Assembly: GCA_003194525.1 (NCBI GenBank)
Contig: NBIV01000104.1
Coordinates: forward strand, 124,001-188,000
Direction: 5' to 3'
DNA: 64,000 bases
Origin: Gracilariopsis chorda
Lineage: Eukaryota; Rhodophyta; Florideophyceae; Gracilariales; Gracilariaceae
The notes below the pieces were generated by a model. The model saw only the letters and a program-made list of their open reading frames with translations. It was not told the DNA's origin and did not search any database. Shown here in pieces: positions 40,811 to 51,457 of this stretch. Every line of letters begins with the position of its first letter. Position 1 is the first letter of the stretch. The position numbers and the translations under genes were made by a program.

Positions 40811-41289
40811 AAACCATTATATTCTAAATCTAAGTTGCGAAGCTGACATGTTCTTAGAGTAAAGAATTGTGAATCTCTTTAACTTTTTCATCAGAAACGT
40901 GGTATCTCTGCGCTTCATCTGGTTTTCTTAAATGACTCAAGGTGCGTTTTTGTGTTGATTTTCAGCGTGCTCCGTTCCTGTATTATTACGTTCTTGAGAA
41001 AGTGCAGAGGACAATAGCAGGATAGGAAAGTTTTATTGAGTGCTTCCCCTTGCTATAACCATAAACAACATTTGCATGGAGCTCTCACGTGTTTTCTTAC
41101 GCTCCTCTCGCTGAAGATGTGCTTGCTTCTTCTGGTGCTGCCTCGGCTGTTCCTAGTCCTTTTGCTGCTCGGCCCAAATGCGATCTTCCCTTAACAACCT
41201 CTGCCGGTTTTCTTCTTTCTCCTGTTCAAAGTACTTTCTCGCAGCAGCCCGAAACTGCTGTTCTTGCAAGATTTTTGCCTTGATAAGCT
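40811..41289. other. Non-coding stretch between two transposon remnants
   Basis: AT-rich and without recognisable protein or RNA features. It probably belongs to the Harbinger element or its flank. Confidence 0.4.
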
Positions 41290-42130
41290 CTGTCACGCCA
41301 GCATTGTCATACACAGTTTCGCGTTTGCGTCACTTGTGTATGATTGGAAATGCAGGCCGGGAAGTAGACGGCTTTGTTGATCTCGGCTCTTCGTTTCGCA
41401 TTTGCGCTTCCACATCACTCGCGTTTTCTTAATTGGCATTTTCGACAACATCTGGTCCTCTCTCTCCTTCGTCTTCCGAAAATAACGCATCCACCTCTGC
41501 CCCCTCTCCTTCATCCATATCTACTCTTGTTGTCAATTCCGCACATTTGTCCTTTGCCTTCAAAATTGATGAAGTGATTCATGGATATCCAGTTGGAACG
41601 CAATTTCGATAGAGCGCAGCGATCTTGCGGCGTAAGAAAGCAGTTGACCTGTTTGCGTTCTGCCAGCAGGACTGATTTATTCTTTTGAAGGCTTCCCATT
41701 CATCGTTGCCAATAGGTAAATGTTTTGCTAAGACCTCTAGAAAGTTTTCCAGTTGGAGCTCAGTGAAAGACAAACCACGTCCTTCTCCTGTTCTTCGTAC
41801 ACCAGAGCCCTAAACCGCTGTATCAGAAGCCTCCCGTTGGTTTTTAGCAGCAGCAGAAGACGGTCTCTGTGGACGTCACCCAGATGCTGAGGGCGCAGGA
41901 TGACGTGTTGTAATCAAAGTTGTTGTAGATCCTGGAGATGAGCAGTGAGGGCTTTGAGAGAACATCGGTGGCATGTACTTCGTCTGGCGCATACGACAGT
42001 CTGCAGCATTCGGGGTAGGCTCCACGGTTGTGGGAGTGGACTGTTGGGTGTCAATAGGTAGCGGTTGTAGTCTGTGGCCAATTGCAGAGTGTGGGAGATG
42101 ATCTGGTGGAGAAAGAGGAAGAACATGCAT
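41290..42130 (-). pseudogene. Myb/SANT-like (DUF6818-type) protein remnant
   Basis: Antisense pieces in different frames read in order. A Pro/Ser/Thr-rich N-terminal part lies around 41880-42130. LSFTELQLENFLEVLAKHLP, then IGNDEWEAF and LRRKIAALYRNCVPTGYP, lie at 41579-41790. Further C-terminal, charged pieces (near 41300-41510) follow. The LPIGxxEW...LRRK...PTG pattern matches the Myb/SANT-like DUF6818 domain common in oomycete and red-algal genomes. It is tail to tail with the Harbinger transposase, and such elements usually carry a second, Myb-like gene. Frames are broken, so it is a pseudogene. Confidence 0.5.
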
Positions 42131-42699
42131 CTCCGAAGATGGTCAGTGGGGTGCAAATTGAGAGCTTGTTTTGGGCAAACAAAGACTGGAAAAGATGGCC
42201 AGATCTGGAGGAAAGAACGTGAAAGTTGGCCCAACCACAGCGACGGCTTGGAAATGATACGTTTGCATCCTGCACGAATAACCTCGTCCGTGCTGAAAGA
42301 TGGTAGAAACCGGCGATTTGTGCATGCAAAAAAGCACTATTTTGATTGATCTAAGGACGATATGAGTATGCACATGTTGTGCGTTTATGTTTTCAGGGAT
42401 CTCCCACTATCTGTTAATCCTGATAGTGTCCTGCCATGGTATTTGTCTGACTCTGAGGAGCTTTCTTTCCTTACTATTATCAAGTATTAATGGCTGGCGG
42501 AGAGCGTAATTTGAGTCCATCTGTCTTTCTGGATTTTTCGTGAATGCTTCATATCGCGAAGAACCCTCTCAGCCTCTTAAAGGTCCCATCGGGCATCCAG
42601 TAAGCCATAACAGACGGCAGGCGTCCGATCGAACCCAAGAACCTCTCCTTCTCTGTCTTGACCACAAAAATGATATTGGTTGGGAATTAAACCTTCCCT
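42131..42699. other. Unassigned stretch in the transposon island
   Basis: It holds several overlapping short frames on both strands, none with recognisable similarity. I see no repeats or RNA gene here. Confidence 0.35.
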
Positions 42700-43400
42700 A
42701 CACAAAACTTTTGGCCGCCAATGTGCTCCTCAAAGCATCGAGGGCATTACCAAAAAGTCCGACAACCCCGGTAAAACAACAGGGCCCAAAAAAATACGTT
42801 GTTTTGAAGCTTATTAATTTTGTTTTAAAGGGATTTCGCGTGCTCCCAAGCCAGAAGTTCTTGCAACAACTTGCATAAAGTGCAGTTTCCTTCATTGCTA
42901 TGTTGGATCTTTCTCCAGCATTCTTAGTCGCTCGAACAACGTTCATCGAACACTTGTGGATCAGGTGGAACGGCACTAGTCGCATATGCTAAGGATGTGA
43001 GTACAAGCTTTTGAATCCCAGCCTCCGCAGCGGCGTGCAGCAATGCCCGCGTTCCTTCCACCGCTGGTTCAGCCTGCTGCTCCAAACCTTTCTCGAATGA
43101 ATTAGACGGGTAGGTTCCGTCGGGAAAGGTAAATAATGGAGCAACCACTTGTATCAAAAGCATTCAAGTTTTGAAGTAGAGATGGAAAGGTTCGAGGCTC
43201 AAGCAAGTCGGCTTTAGCTAAGCTTAGTTTCTTGCCGTTCGGAAGGGAATCAAGTGACTCGAGTTTCGGAGAAGATGAATCGTGCACCGTGCCGCGAATA
43301 TAGTAGTTTTTCCAGAGCAGTGCTCCTAAAATGTATGATCCGATGAAAAACGATGCATCAGTGACAACGATAGACTTTTGGATGCCAGTATACATGGGCC
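42700..43400 (-). pseudogene. Dihydroflavonol/cinnamoyl-CoA reductase-like SDR pseudogene
   Basis: An extended short-chain dehydrogenase remnant of the NAD-dependent epimerase type. The Rossmann start is recognisable (SIVVTDASFFIGSYILGALL, from TGASGFIGS), followed by IRGTVHDSS and LSLAKADLLEP. After a frame change come VVAPLFTFPDGTYPSNSFEK, EPAVEGTRALLHAAAEAG and KLVLTSLAYATSAVPP...VFDER. The next pieces LCKLLQELLAWEHAK and YFFGP lie in yet other frames. The second Gly of the nucleotide loop is lost and at least two frame changes and a stop interrupt it. The family normally reduces ketones or aldehydes on phenolic, sterol or other substrates with NADPH. It is a host-type gene stranded among transposons. 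Confidence 0.65.
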
Positions 43401-43629
43401 AGACAACAGTTATCGAAGATAACAATGTCCATGCTTCTATTTTGCCAGAGACAGCTTGTGAAACGCTAGGAAGTAGAAGGCCATGGTTTAGCAGAGCGAA
43501 CGAAGACAGTTCTGGCAGATCATGAAACACAACATTGCTGCATTCATCCATGGATGAGGGATGCATGATGGTTCTCTCAACGTGAAAAGCCAGCTGAGTT
43601 GAGCTGTCGCAACTTCAGGTCACCAATTC

Positions 43630-43991
43630 TGAGACACTGATGGTGTACTTTACTCAGTTCTTTGGATGACTCCTTTTCTTCTCGACCGAGAGGAGGCCTC
43701 GGGGGGCTATTTGAAGGGGTGAGGCTCGCTGTCGGCACATCGTCAGTGCAGCTTCCAGCCCATATTGCGTGTCAGCCAAACTACGGTTTAGTGGGAGCTC
43801 CACGCAATTCAAAACCTCAGTAAAAGTAACTATTATAGTGAGTACTGTAGCCAGAAAGCTAGCAATAGAATCCAGCTTGGAGATGCAAGTATTTCAAATC
43901 CCAGGTGAGGGGCCCACTTATGATACATACATTTTCAGCCCTCCACTCATTGAAAGGTAATACTGCTGCTTTTCAACATTCTTAAGTTGCA
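43630..43991 (-). repeat. Solo LTR of the Ty3 element 2 family, inverted
   Basis: In reverse orientation it matches the LTR at 44304-44664 over its whole length, from TGCAACTTA to GTCTCA. No internal region is attached. Together with the LTR at 44304 it forms a large inverted repeat with a 312-bp spacer. Confidence 0.8.
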
Positions 43992-44303
43992 TTTTGTAGC
44001 TATGATACCAAAAAAAACCTTATAGATATTGGAGGTATGTACTGAACCTCACAATTTAGGAGTGATAGACGTACACGCTCACAAACCGACATGAGCCATA
44101 GAATTTCTTGGCTGTTCTGAAAAGGGAAAGGTTTTACTGAAAGCTCTCCTTCAGCTTAGTAATAGAAAGCTGTTGGCAACAGAAAAGAAGAAGAAAGAGA
44201 CTCATCATCATCATCATTCCCCCCCCCGCCACATCCTCCCGCACCTCTGCTATATTACAGTACTCGCTTGGAAATTGTGCATGAAGACAAATTTGACAGA
44301 ATC

Positions 44304-44664
44304 TGCAACTTACGCATGTTGACAAGCAGCAGTATTACCTTTCAGTAAATGGAGGGCTGTGAATGTATGAATCATAGGTGGGCCCCTGACCTGGTATTTG
44401 AAATACTTGCCTATCAAAGCTGGATTCTAGTGCTACCTTTTTGGTTACAGTACTCACTATAATAGTTACTTTTACTAAGGTTTTGAATTGCGTGGAGCTC
44501 CCGCCAAACGGTTGTTTGGCTGACACACAATATGGGCTGAAAGCTGCGCTGACGCTGTGCCGACAGCGAGCTTCACCCCTTCAAATAGCCCCCAGAGGCC
44601 TTCTCTTGGTCGAGAAGAAAAGAAGGCATCGAAAGAACTCAGTAAAGTGCACCATCATTGTTTC
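44304..44664 (+). repeat. 5' LTR of Ty3 element 2
   Basis: 361 bp. Shared with the inverted solo LTR and with the two 3' pieces. Diagnostic blocks are GGGCTGTGAATGTATG, CACTATAATAGTTACTTTTA and ACGCTGTGCCGACAGCGAG. Confidence 0.8.
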
Positions 44665-47600
44665 GCTAGTAGCACCGCTTCGGGTCTCAAAATCCTAGAC
44701 AACATGGCAGCACCGAGTAACGAAGTTCTTTCGATCAACCTCAAGCCGAATAAACCAAAACATTTCACTGGAGAAAGAGACGTTTTAGTTGTCAACACTT
44801 GGCCTTATAAAGCTGAACAGTTCTTTACCTTGGTTAATCTGGCAAACGGCAATAATTCCTTGAATGATCAAAACAAGATTACATATGCCTCGACGCTTTT
44901 CACAAAAACGGCAGCCATATGGTGGTATACGCTACTAAGAAGCCAAAACTCTCGCACCACATGGGATGAATTCACGAAAGCCATCCTGAATGAGTTTGTT
45001 CCCGAAGATCATGAGCGCCGAGCTCGAGACAAGTTTCGTGCATGCAAGCAAACTGGTACGGTGGCCAACTATCTCTCCGACTTTTGCAACATTGTCTTGA
45101 AGATCCCAGACATTAGTGGTGGTGAAACGTGGGAAAAGTTTGTAAGTGGTTTAAAACTAAAGTTGCAGTTTGAGGTTCGAAATTCAAATTTTTTTGACTT
45201 TGATGAAGCAACGAAGATAGCTATGTGTGTCGAAGCCGCGTTTTCTGGAACTGCCATCTCTGAGCAGATTTTGGAAGGAGAACAAGAGGCTTCATGTCAT
45301 GTCGCAATGGAAATTGGAAACGCTGAAGGAAGTTATAAGGGTAAGAATAAGCAGGGTTTGCTTGACATAAAAAACAACGCATGTTTTACCTGCCACAAAC
45401 GGGGTTGCCGTCCGTGGAAACACCGTCATAACTCAAGCAATACGACTCGTGGTAGTCTAAACAATTCAGAATTTATGGATGTTGAATCTGTTGTTGATCA
45501 TGTAGACTCGGATAGCTTAGAAAACTAAACGGTCCTCTTGGAAAGAAGAAGTGCATGTCAAGAGGACCTGCTTCTTGTGGAAACGTTTCGATAGAAAACC
45601 AGGAAGGTTTTCGAATACCTGATGTTCCTTGCGCTCCATTGCTTGTGTTTCAGGGTACCTTTCAAGGGAACTCTGCACAAATTCTTAAGCATGATGGGTG
45701 TAATATCAACGTCGTGTCAAAAGATTTTGTTGAGCAAAATAGGAATAACTTGAGATTGTCTCCTAAATTAATGAGTATAACCCATTCAAAGGGCGATTAA
45801 AAGGAAATCAATACGGATTGTTTACAAGGAACAGTCCAGATTGGGGACCATAAGTGTACCTCGCAGTGGTTTGTAGCAGATTGCCGTTATGATGTACTCC
45901 TGGGAATGCCATGGCAGGTTGAAGCTAAGCCTAGGGTACACTATAGCAATATAACTGTGGAGGTCTCAACGAAAAGTCTTCAAGACAATCTGGTACAGCG
46001 ACAAAAAACCTTAACCATAAGCAATATTGGAGTGAAGAAGTTTCGGAAGATTTTGGGGAAACCTAAGTGTACAACAACTATATTTCATGTATCACCCTGT
46101 AGTGGGGAACGCAATATGGGTTTTCCAAAGTCACAGCTGTTGAACGCAGGTGAGGATGATTTGCGCGAAATACTGATGGAATTCGAGGATATGTTCCAAG
46201 AGGAACTTCCTGATGGTCTCTCTCCCCAGAGGCACGTTGATCATGAGATTCGAACATCTCCTGATTCGTCTCCTCCGCACAGGCCTTCATACCAGTTGTC
46301 TCCGTCGGAACTGCTAGCCGTGAAGGAATATGTTGAGAAGCTCTTAAAGAGTGGAAAGACTCGTCGCAGTCAATTTCTATATGGTTCTCCTCTGTTCTTT
46401 GTAAAGGAACCAGGGAGAACCCTTCGAGGATTGGTTGATTATCGAGTCTTCAATCGCACTACAAAGCGTAATAACGCCCCTCTCCCCCACTGCGATTAGA
46501 TGTTTGACCGTTTGGGATATTCGAAGTACTTCTCAAAGCGGGGTTTGAAGACAGGGTTTCACCAGATCAGAATGAGGCCGGAAGACAGTGAGAAGACGGC
46601 ATTCAACACTAAATATGGGCAATTTGAGTACATGGTTATGGCCATGGGTCTATGTAATGCCCCTGCCACCTTTTAGTCGTTAATGAACCACCGAGTCATG
46701 CATGTTTTCATTGATGACTTCCTCGAAGTACATATTGATGACTTACTTATATACAGTGACACCCGCGAAGAGCATTCAGAGCACATCTGAGCGGTACTTA
46801 CACGTCTCCGTGAACATAGGCTGTATTTATAGCCAAAGATATGCCAATTTATGACTTTCAAAACGAAAGTTCTGGGATTAATTGTAGGCAAAGAAAGATT
46901 CCAAGTCAATCCTGCAAAGGCAGAGGTTGTCAATAACTGGTTACGCCCACGATCTTTGACCGAACTTCGAAGCTTCTTTGGTCTTGTCCCGTTTTTCCGA
47001 CGCTTTATCAAGGACTTATCCAAGCGCGCAGGCCACCTAACTGACTTTACTCAAAAGAATGTGAGCATAAGAGACTGGGATGTTCAAGCAGAGCTGACTT
47101 TTGATGACATGAAGCGTGCATGAACAACAGAGCCTCTCCTTAGACCCCCAATTTGGTCTGAGCCATCTTGTCTGCATATTGACGCATCACAAATGGCAGT
47201 AGGAGCTATATTAATGCAGCTCGACAGCAAGGGGAACGATCTTGTTATTGCATATATGTCAAGGAAGCTGACACGTTCGCAATAGACCTACACTGCCAAT
47301 GAGCGAGAACTACTATGTCTCATATTTTCGTTGCAACGTTTTCGCTGCTATATTGAGGGTTCCACGTAAGATGTCTTCACTGATAATCAAGTAGTGAAAT
47401 ACTTCTCAATCCAGAAGAATGTGAACAGAAGAGGAGCTCGATGGTTAGAAGTGTTGAGTTCAATCAATATTCGTGATATTTGTCTACAACCGGGAAGAAT
47501 TCATGTTCCTGGCGATGCATTATCACGAATTCCGGTCCGTTTGTCTGTTACTAAAATCTGCTGTGATCTAACAAATATTTGTGGATTGCAAGAAGTCATT

Positions 47601-49137
47601 GGAGGTTATTCTTCAGATCCATTACTAAGATCAATACTTTTAGCGCTTGAAGGAAAGATGCCATCGGATCCTAAGCAGCGTAGGAAAACTGAATATCTGC
47701 TCCCATCATTTCGATTGGATGGTTGGAAGCGTCTTTATCAAGAGAAACGTAGTATCCCAAAATCTGCTAGGAGAAGCGTGCTCGAGCTTGCGCATGATGT
47801 GAAGACAGGTGGACATTTTGCCTTTACAAAAACTCTGAATCGCCTTACGAATTTTCATTGGAAACACAGAAAAAAGGACCCTCGCGGGTACTGTGATGGT
47901 TTTCAGATAGGTCAGCAGCAGAAAGATCACTGCGGGCAGCAGCTTAATGACTCGACGCCTCTTCCAATTCCGACAAGACGATGGGGCCTAATTGCGACGG
48001 AATTCATTGTTAAGCTACCAAGTACTCCCAGAGGATATGACTGTATCACAACTTGGGTTGATCTTCTATCGAGGAGAGTTCCCTTCTTTCCATCTAAAGT
48101 TATAGATACAGCTCTGGATGTTGCGACAGCGTTATTTCATAATATCGTCCCCCATTACGGACTTCCTGACGGAATTATTTTGGATAGAGATCCTAACTTC
48201 ATCTCGAGGTTTTGTAGAAGCTTTATAGAGCATTGTAGTGTTCACGTACGCATGTTTTCCGCACGAAATCCACAAACAGGCGGGGCATCTGAAGTAATGA
48301 ACCGAATGGTTGAGAACTATATACGGTGTTTCTGCTCTTATCAGCAGAACAACTGGGATCTTTTGCTTCCTACAGCTGAATTTGTGTACAACTCTGCACT
48401 ATCCGAAGATCTTGGCCTATCACCATTTGAAGTAGATCTAGGTTGCAAACCTAGGGCCCCTCTTGATTCGATAAGCTCTCTGGAAAGTTCTATTGAATCT
48501 CTACAGGAGTTTCGCCTGCGTTTGCGTTCAGTTCTCGAAGATGCACAGTACTCTCATCGAGTGGCAAAAGCGAAGCAGAGTTCTGAAGCCTTGGGAAAAG
48601 CCCGTCTGCCGGACTATCGCAAAGAAGAGAGGGTCATGGTTTCAAGGAAGCTCGTCAGGGATTTCTACTCTCGTAGTCAACCTAAAGATAAGTTCACCGC
48701 GAGGCAGTTTGGACCAGTTACCGTAGGAGGTAATTGGAAAGAATGCTGTACGACTGGACTTCCTGCCACACATCAAAACACACGCAGTTGTGCATGCGTC
48801 CATTACAATGCCGCCATTTGTGGAGCGGCCGAGTGAAATTGCTCAACCACCTCCTTGAAATTCATTCCCTATCAACGCAAACGAAGACATACCCTTATAT
48901 GAAGTGGATCGCATTTTGAACCATAGAAAACTTGGAAGAGGATATCAATGGTAACATTGTTAAAGAACGCCTCCCAGCATGATGCAGCATGGCAACCAAC
49001 TGGAGATTTTGTAGACGCTGACGGCACATTGACGGCGGCATTTCGAAATTACATTGTGGAGCATAACTTGCTTTGTCATTTACATTGAAATGTTATTAGC
49101 TTGAAAAGGACGTCAATACGGTCGTAGGTGCCAAGAG
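44665..49137 (+). mobile_element. Internal gag-pol region of Ty3 element 2 (fossil)
   Basis: The gag-like capsid (about 44704-45400) shows KHFTGERDVLVVNTW and AAIWWYTLLRSQNS. A zinc-knuckle remnant lies near 45380. A protease-like region spans about 45650-45950 and reverse transcriptase about 46150-47100 (RPSYQLSPSELLAVKEY, RRFIKDLSKRAG). RNase H is at about 47150-47520. Integrase at about 47750-48450 has WVDLLSRRVPFFPSK and ARNPQTGGASEVMNRMV. A chromodomain-like end with YEVDRILNHRKLGRG and DFVDADGTLTAAF lies near 48890-49075. It is broken in several places. Confidence 0.75.
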
Positions 49138-49300
49138 TGCAATCTGCGGATGTTGAAAAGCAGCAGTAATACCTTTCAGTGAGTGGAGGGCTGAGAATGT
49201 CTGTATCATAAGTGGGCCCCTCACCTGGGATTTGAAATACTTGCCTCTCCGAGCTGCGGATTTTAGTGCTAGCTTTTTGGCTACAGTCTCTCCACTATAA
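49138..49300 (+). repeat. First part of the 3' LTR of Ty3 element 2
   Basis: It aligns with the first half of 44304-44664 and stops at CACTATAA. The matching second half continues at 56143. Confidence 0.75.
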
Positions 49301-49577
49301 GTATTTATACGCGTATGGGGGGGGGAGTGTTCTTGATTGAATGGAGGCGTTGCGCCACAAAACCGTTTTGCACGCCCCCGTTTGCGCATGCAAAACGCTC
49401 ATTTGGCCCAACGCCTCCCTACCATTTAAAACATTCAGCAGCAGCAGCAGCATCAAAGCGTTCAGGTAATTAGCTGCTGCTGCTGCATGTTGACTGTGCA
49501 ATGGCTGCTGAATGGCTTGGAATACAATCAAATTGTAGTGCCTACCACCCAGCAGCAAAAACCCGACGGTTCGTTCT

Positions 49578-49720
49578 GACACGTGGCAAATTGCACTGCG
49601 CAAGTGCAGTGCATTCCAACACGTGGCAAATTGCACTGCGCCAGTGCAGTGTATACTGAAGTTTCATTGCAGACATGCCTGCAACAGACGTATATACTGC
49701 ACTGGCGCAGTGTCATATGC
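49578..49720. repeat. Short tandem and inverted repeats in the Helitron 5' region
   Basis: Two tandem ~40-bp copies with ACACGTGGCAAATTGCACTG start near 49578 and 49618, each containing the self-complementary core GCACTGCGC(A/C)AGTGC. A third inverted relative (ACTGCACTGGCGCAGTG) lies near 49697. They could be transcription or Rep binding sites; the function is unknown. Confidence 0.6.
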
Positions 49721-50371
49721 ATCTCGCTTCGTGACCCTAACCACTATTTTGCATCCCATTCAGGCTTGGCCAATAGCGCAGTGTCGTAACGTTTTGCTAC
49801 TTTGGGCACTGTTTGCTGGCCTAGGACCTAGGCAAGGCCGAGCTCGTGTGCAGGTCGCCACGAGAGTAACCCACTAAGTACCACGAATCTGGGAAAGGTC
49901 AGGTGCTCCTCTGTGGTATAATAGTCGTTTGACGGCGATCAGGAAGTCTGAGGATTTCCCGGACCTAATAGCAGCTTGCTGTGCAGGGTCTGGGGCGGCC
50001 GCCGTGTCGTACCTCTTGGGGCCGGAAAGCACACTTCGGTGTGTGAGTAAATGCAGACCAATCCTTACAACTGGACGCGGTTTAAACATCAAACGGCTTA
50101 AAAACCGGCTGGGAACACCCCACCCGTCATAATCCAACAGGAGTGCGTCGAGAGTCCCTGTGCTGCGCACAACTGCATCGGTTAAATATAAGTCTTGCAG
50201 CAATTTTTTTTATTGCTCATGTGACTAGGCCCTGCGGGGGCAGCGCAACAAACTGCGACCAGTTTTTCACTTTCAACGTTGTGTTTTATTGGGAATTATT
50301 CTGGAACTCTGGCAAATTTTTTAATGGTTTAAAAACATAGAATTGTTTTTTATTTTCTTTGGTAAATTGAA

Positions 50372-51454
50372 ATGACGAGAGGAAGGCGAGGTCTGAACTC
50401 TGGTGGCGTCCGATCTAACTCAGGAGGTGCCAGAGATAATTCTAGAGGTGCCAGGTTGAACGCAGGTTCTGCAAGGCAAAACGCTGGTGGTCGTCGCGTC
50501 GGCAGTGGTGAAGCACGGGCAGGAGATGGAAGACCCCAAAGAGCACTAGCTCCTCCAGCTCCAGATGAGTTGGGAGTAAATGAGAGCGGAGCGCACGTTC
50601 AAGGATCTATTGTTCCAGCGGTTGAAGAAGACGAAATCACTCCTGCACCTACTTCGGTTGCAGCTGCAGCAATCACAAGCGCCGCTGTAGCCAGTGGGTC
50701 CGTTGCCACAGATCTACCAACTTCGTACCCAATTACTGGATTTCTGCAGTTTGTCAGAGGCCTTCCAAGTCACATTCCACCGCCTCCGATGCCTCCCCCT
50801 CTCCCACCGATGTCTGCAGAACAGATGCCCATTGCGATGGAAGTGGAAGAGGATGAGATCATCCCTGCTCCCGCACAGCCACCGCTGCCACAGCAGTCTG
50901 CTATACCACAGGCTGAAAAAGAGGAAGAACAGATGCCAATTCAGATGGAGTTGGAAGCAGATGAGATCACACCGACTCCCTCACACCAGCCGCAGCATCA
51001 GCCACAGGAACAGCTTGATACGACGGTCAGGCACTGTGCTGGGTGTCCTGATCGAGGACTCTATCGTGTGTACTATGCGTGGGATTCCGTAGCAGCTCAA
51101 GCGAGGAATGATCTGGCCAACCGTGCAAGCGTGCTGGAGTTTGAGACGCTTCCCACTGCAGGTCAACGACGATGCGGAAGATGCGGCGAACACTCACACA
51201 CGCTCTCCTCCTGCCCGTACGCGGACTGGATATTGAAAATTCATAGCTGTAAGTATTCCGGTTGTGTTTTGCTTGGCACAGAGGTCACTGGAGTGTCCTA
51301 TGTAAAGAAAAGAATTTCAGGATGGGGCGTCACGTTCCGCCGATGGCATAGCAGTGAGTTGGTTCACAGTCTTTATAGCCTGAGAGCCTTCCACAGCCAT
51401 TTCCTCAAGTTTAATACGCTCTTTGCGACGACGCAAGCGTTCATGGACATGTAG
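50372..51454 (+). pseudogene. Helitron N-terminal region with CCHC zinc knuckle
   Basis: From ATG 50372, 360 codons up to an in-frame TAG. The first 100 residues are Gly/Arg/Asn-rich (repeated SGGVRSNSGGARDNS-like units). They are followed by Pro-rich acidic repeats with two copies of an EQMPI.ME.E.DEI motif. A zinc knuckle CGRCGEHSHTLSSC (C-x2-C-x4-H-x4-C) lies near residue 270. The next 370 codons continue in the same frame beyond the TAG, so the two parts were once one protein. Zinc fingers N-terminal to Rep are normal for Helitron proteins. Confidence 0.6.
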
Positions 51455-51457
51455 TAT

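Noticed and set aside
42540-42878. 112-codon plus-strand frame
   Set aside because: Lies opposite the reductase pseudogene and shows no similarity of its own.
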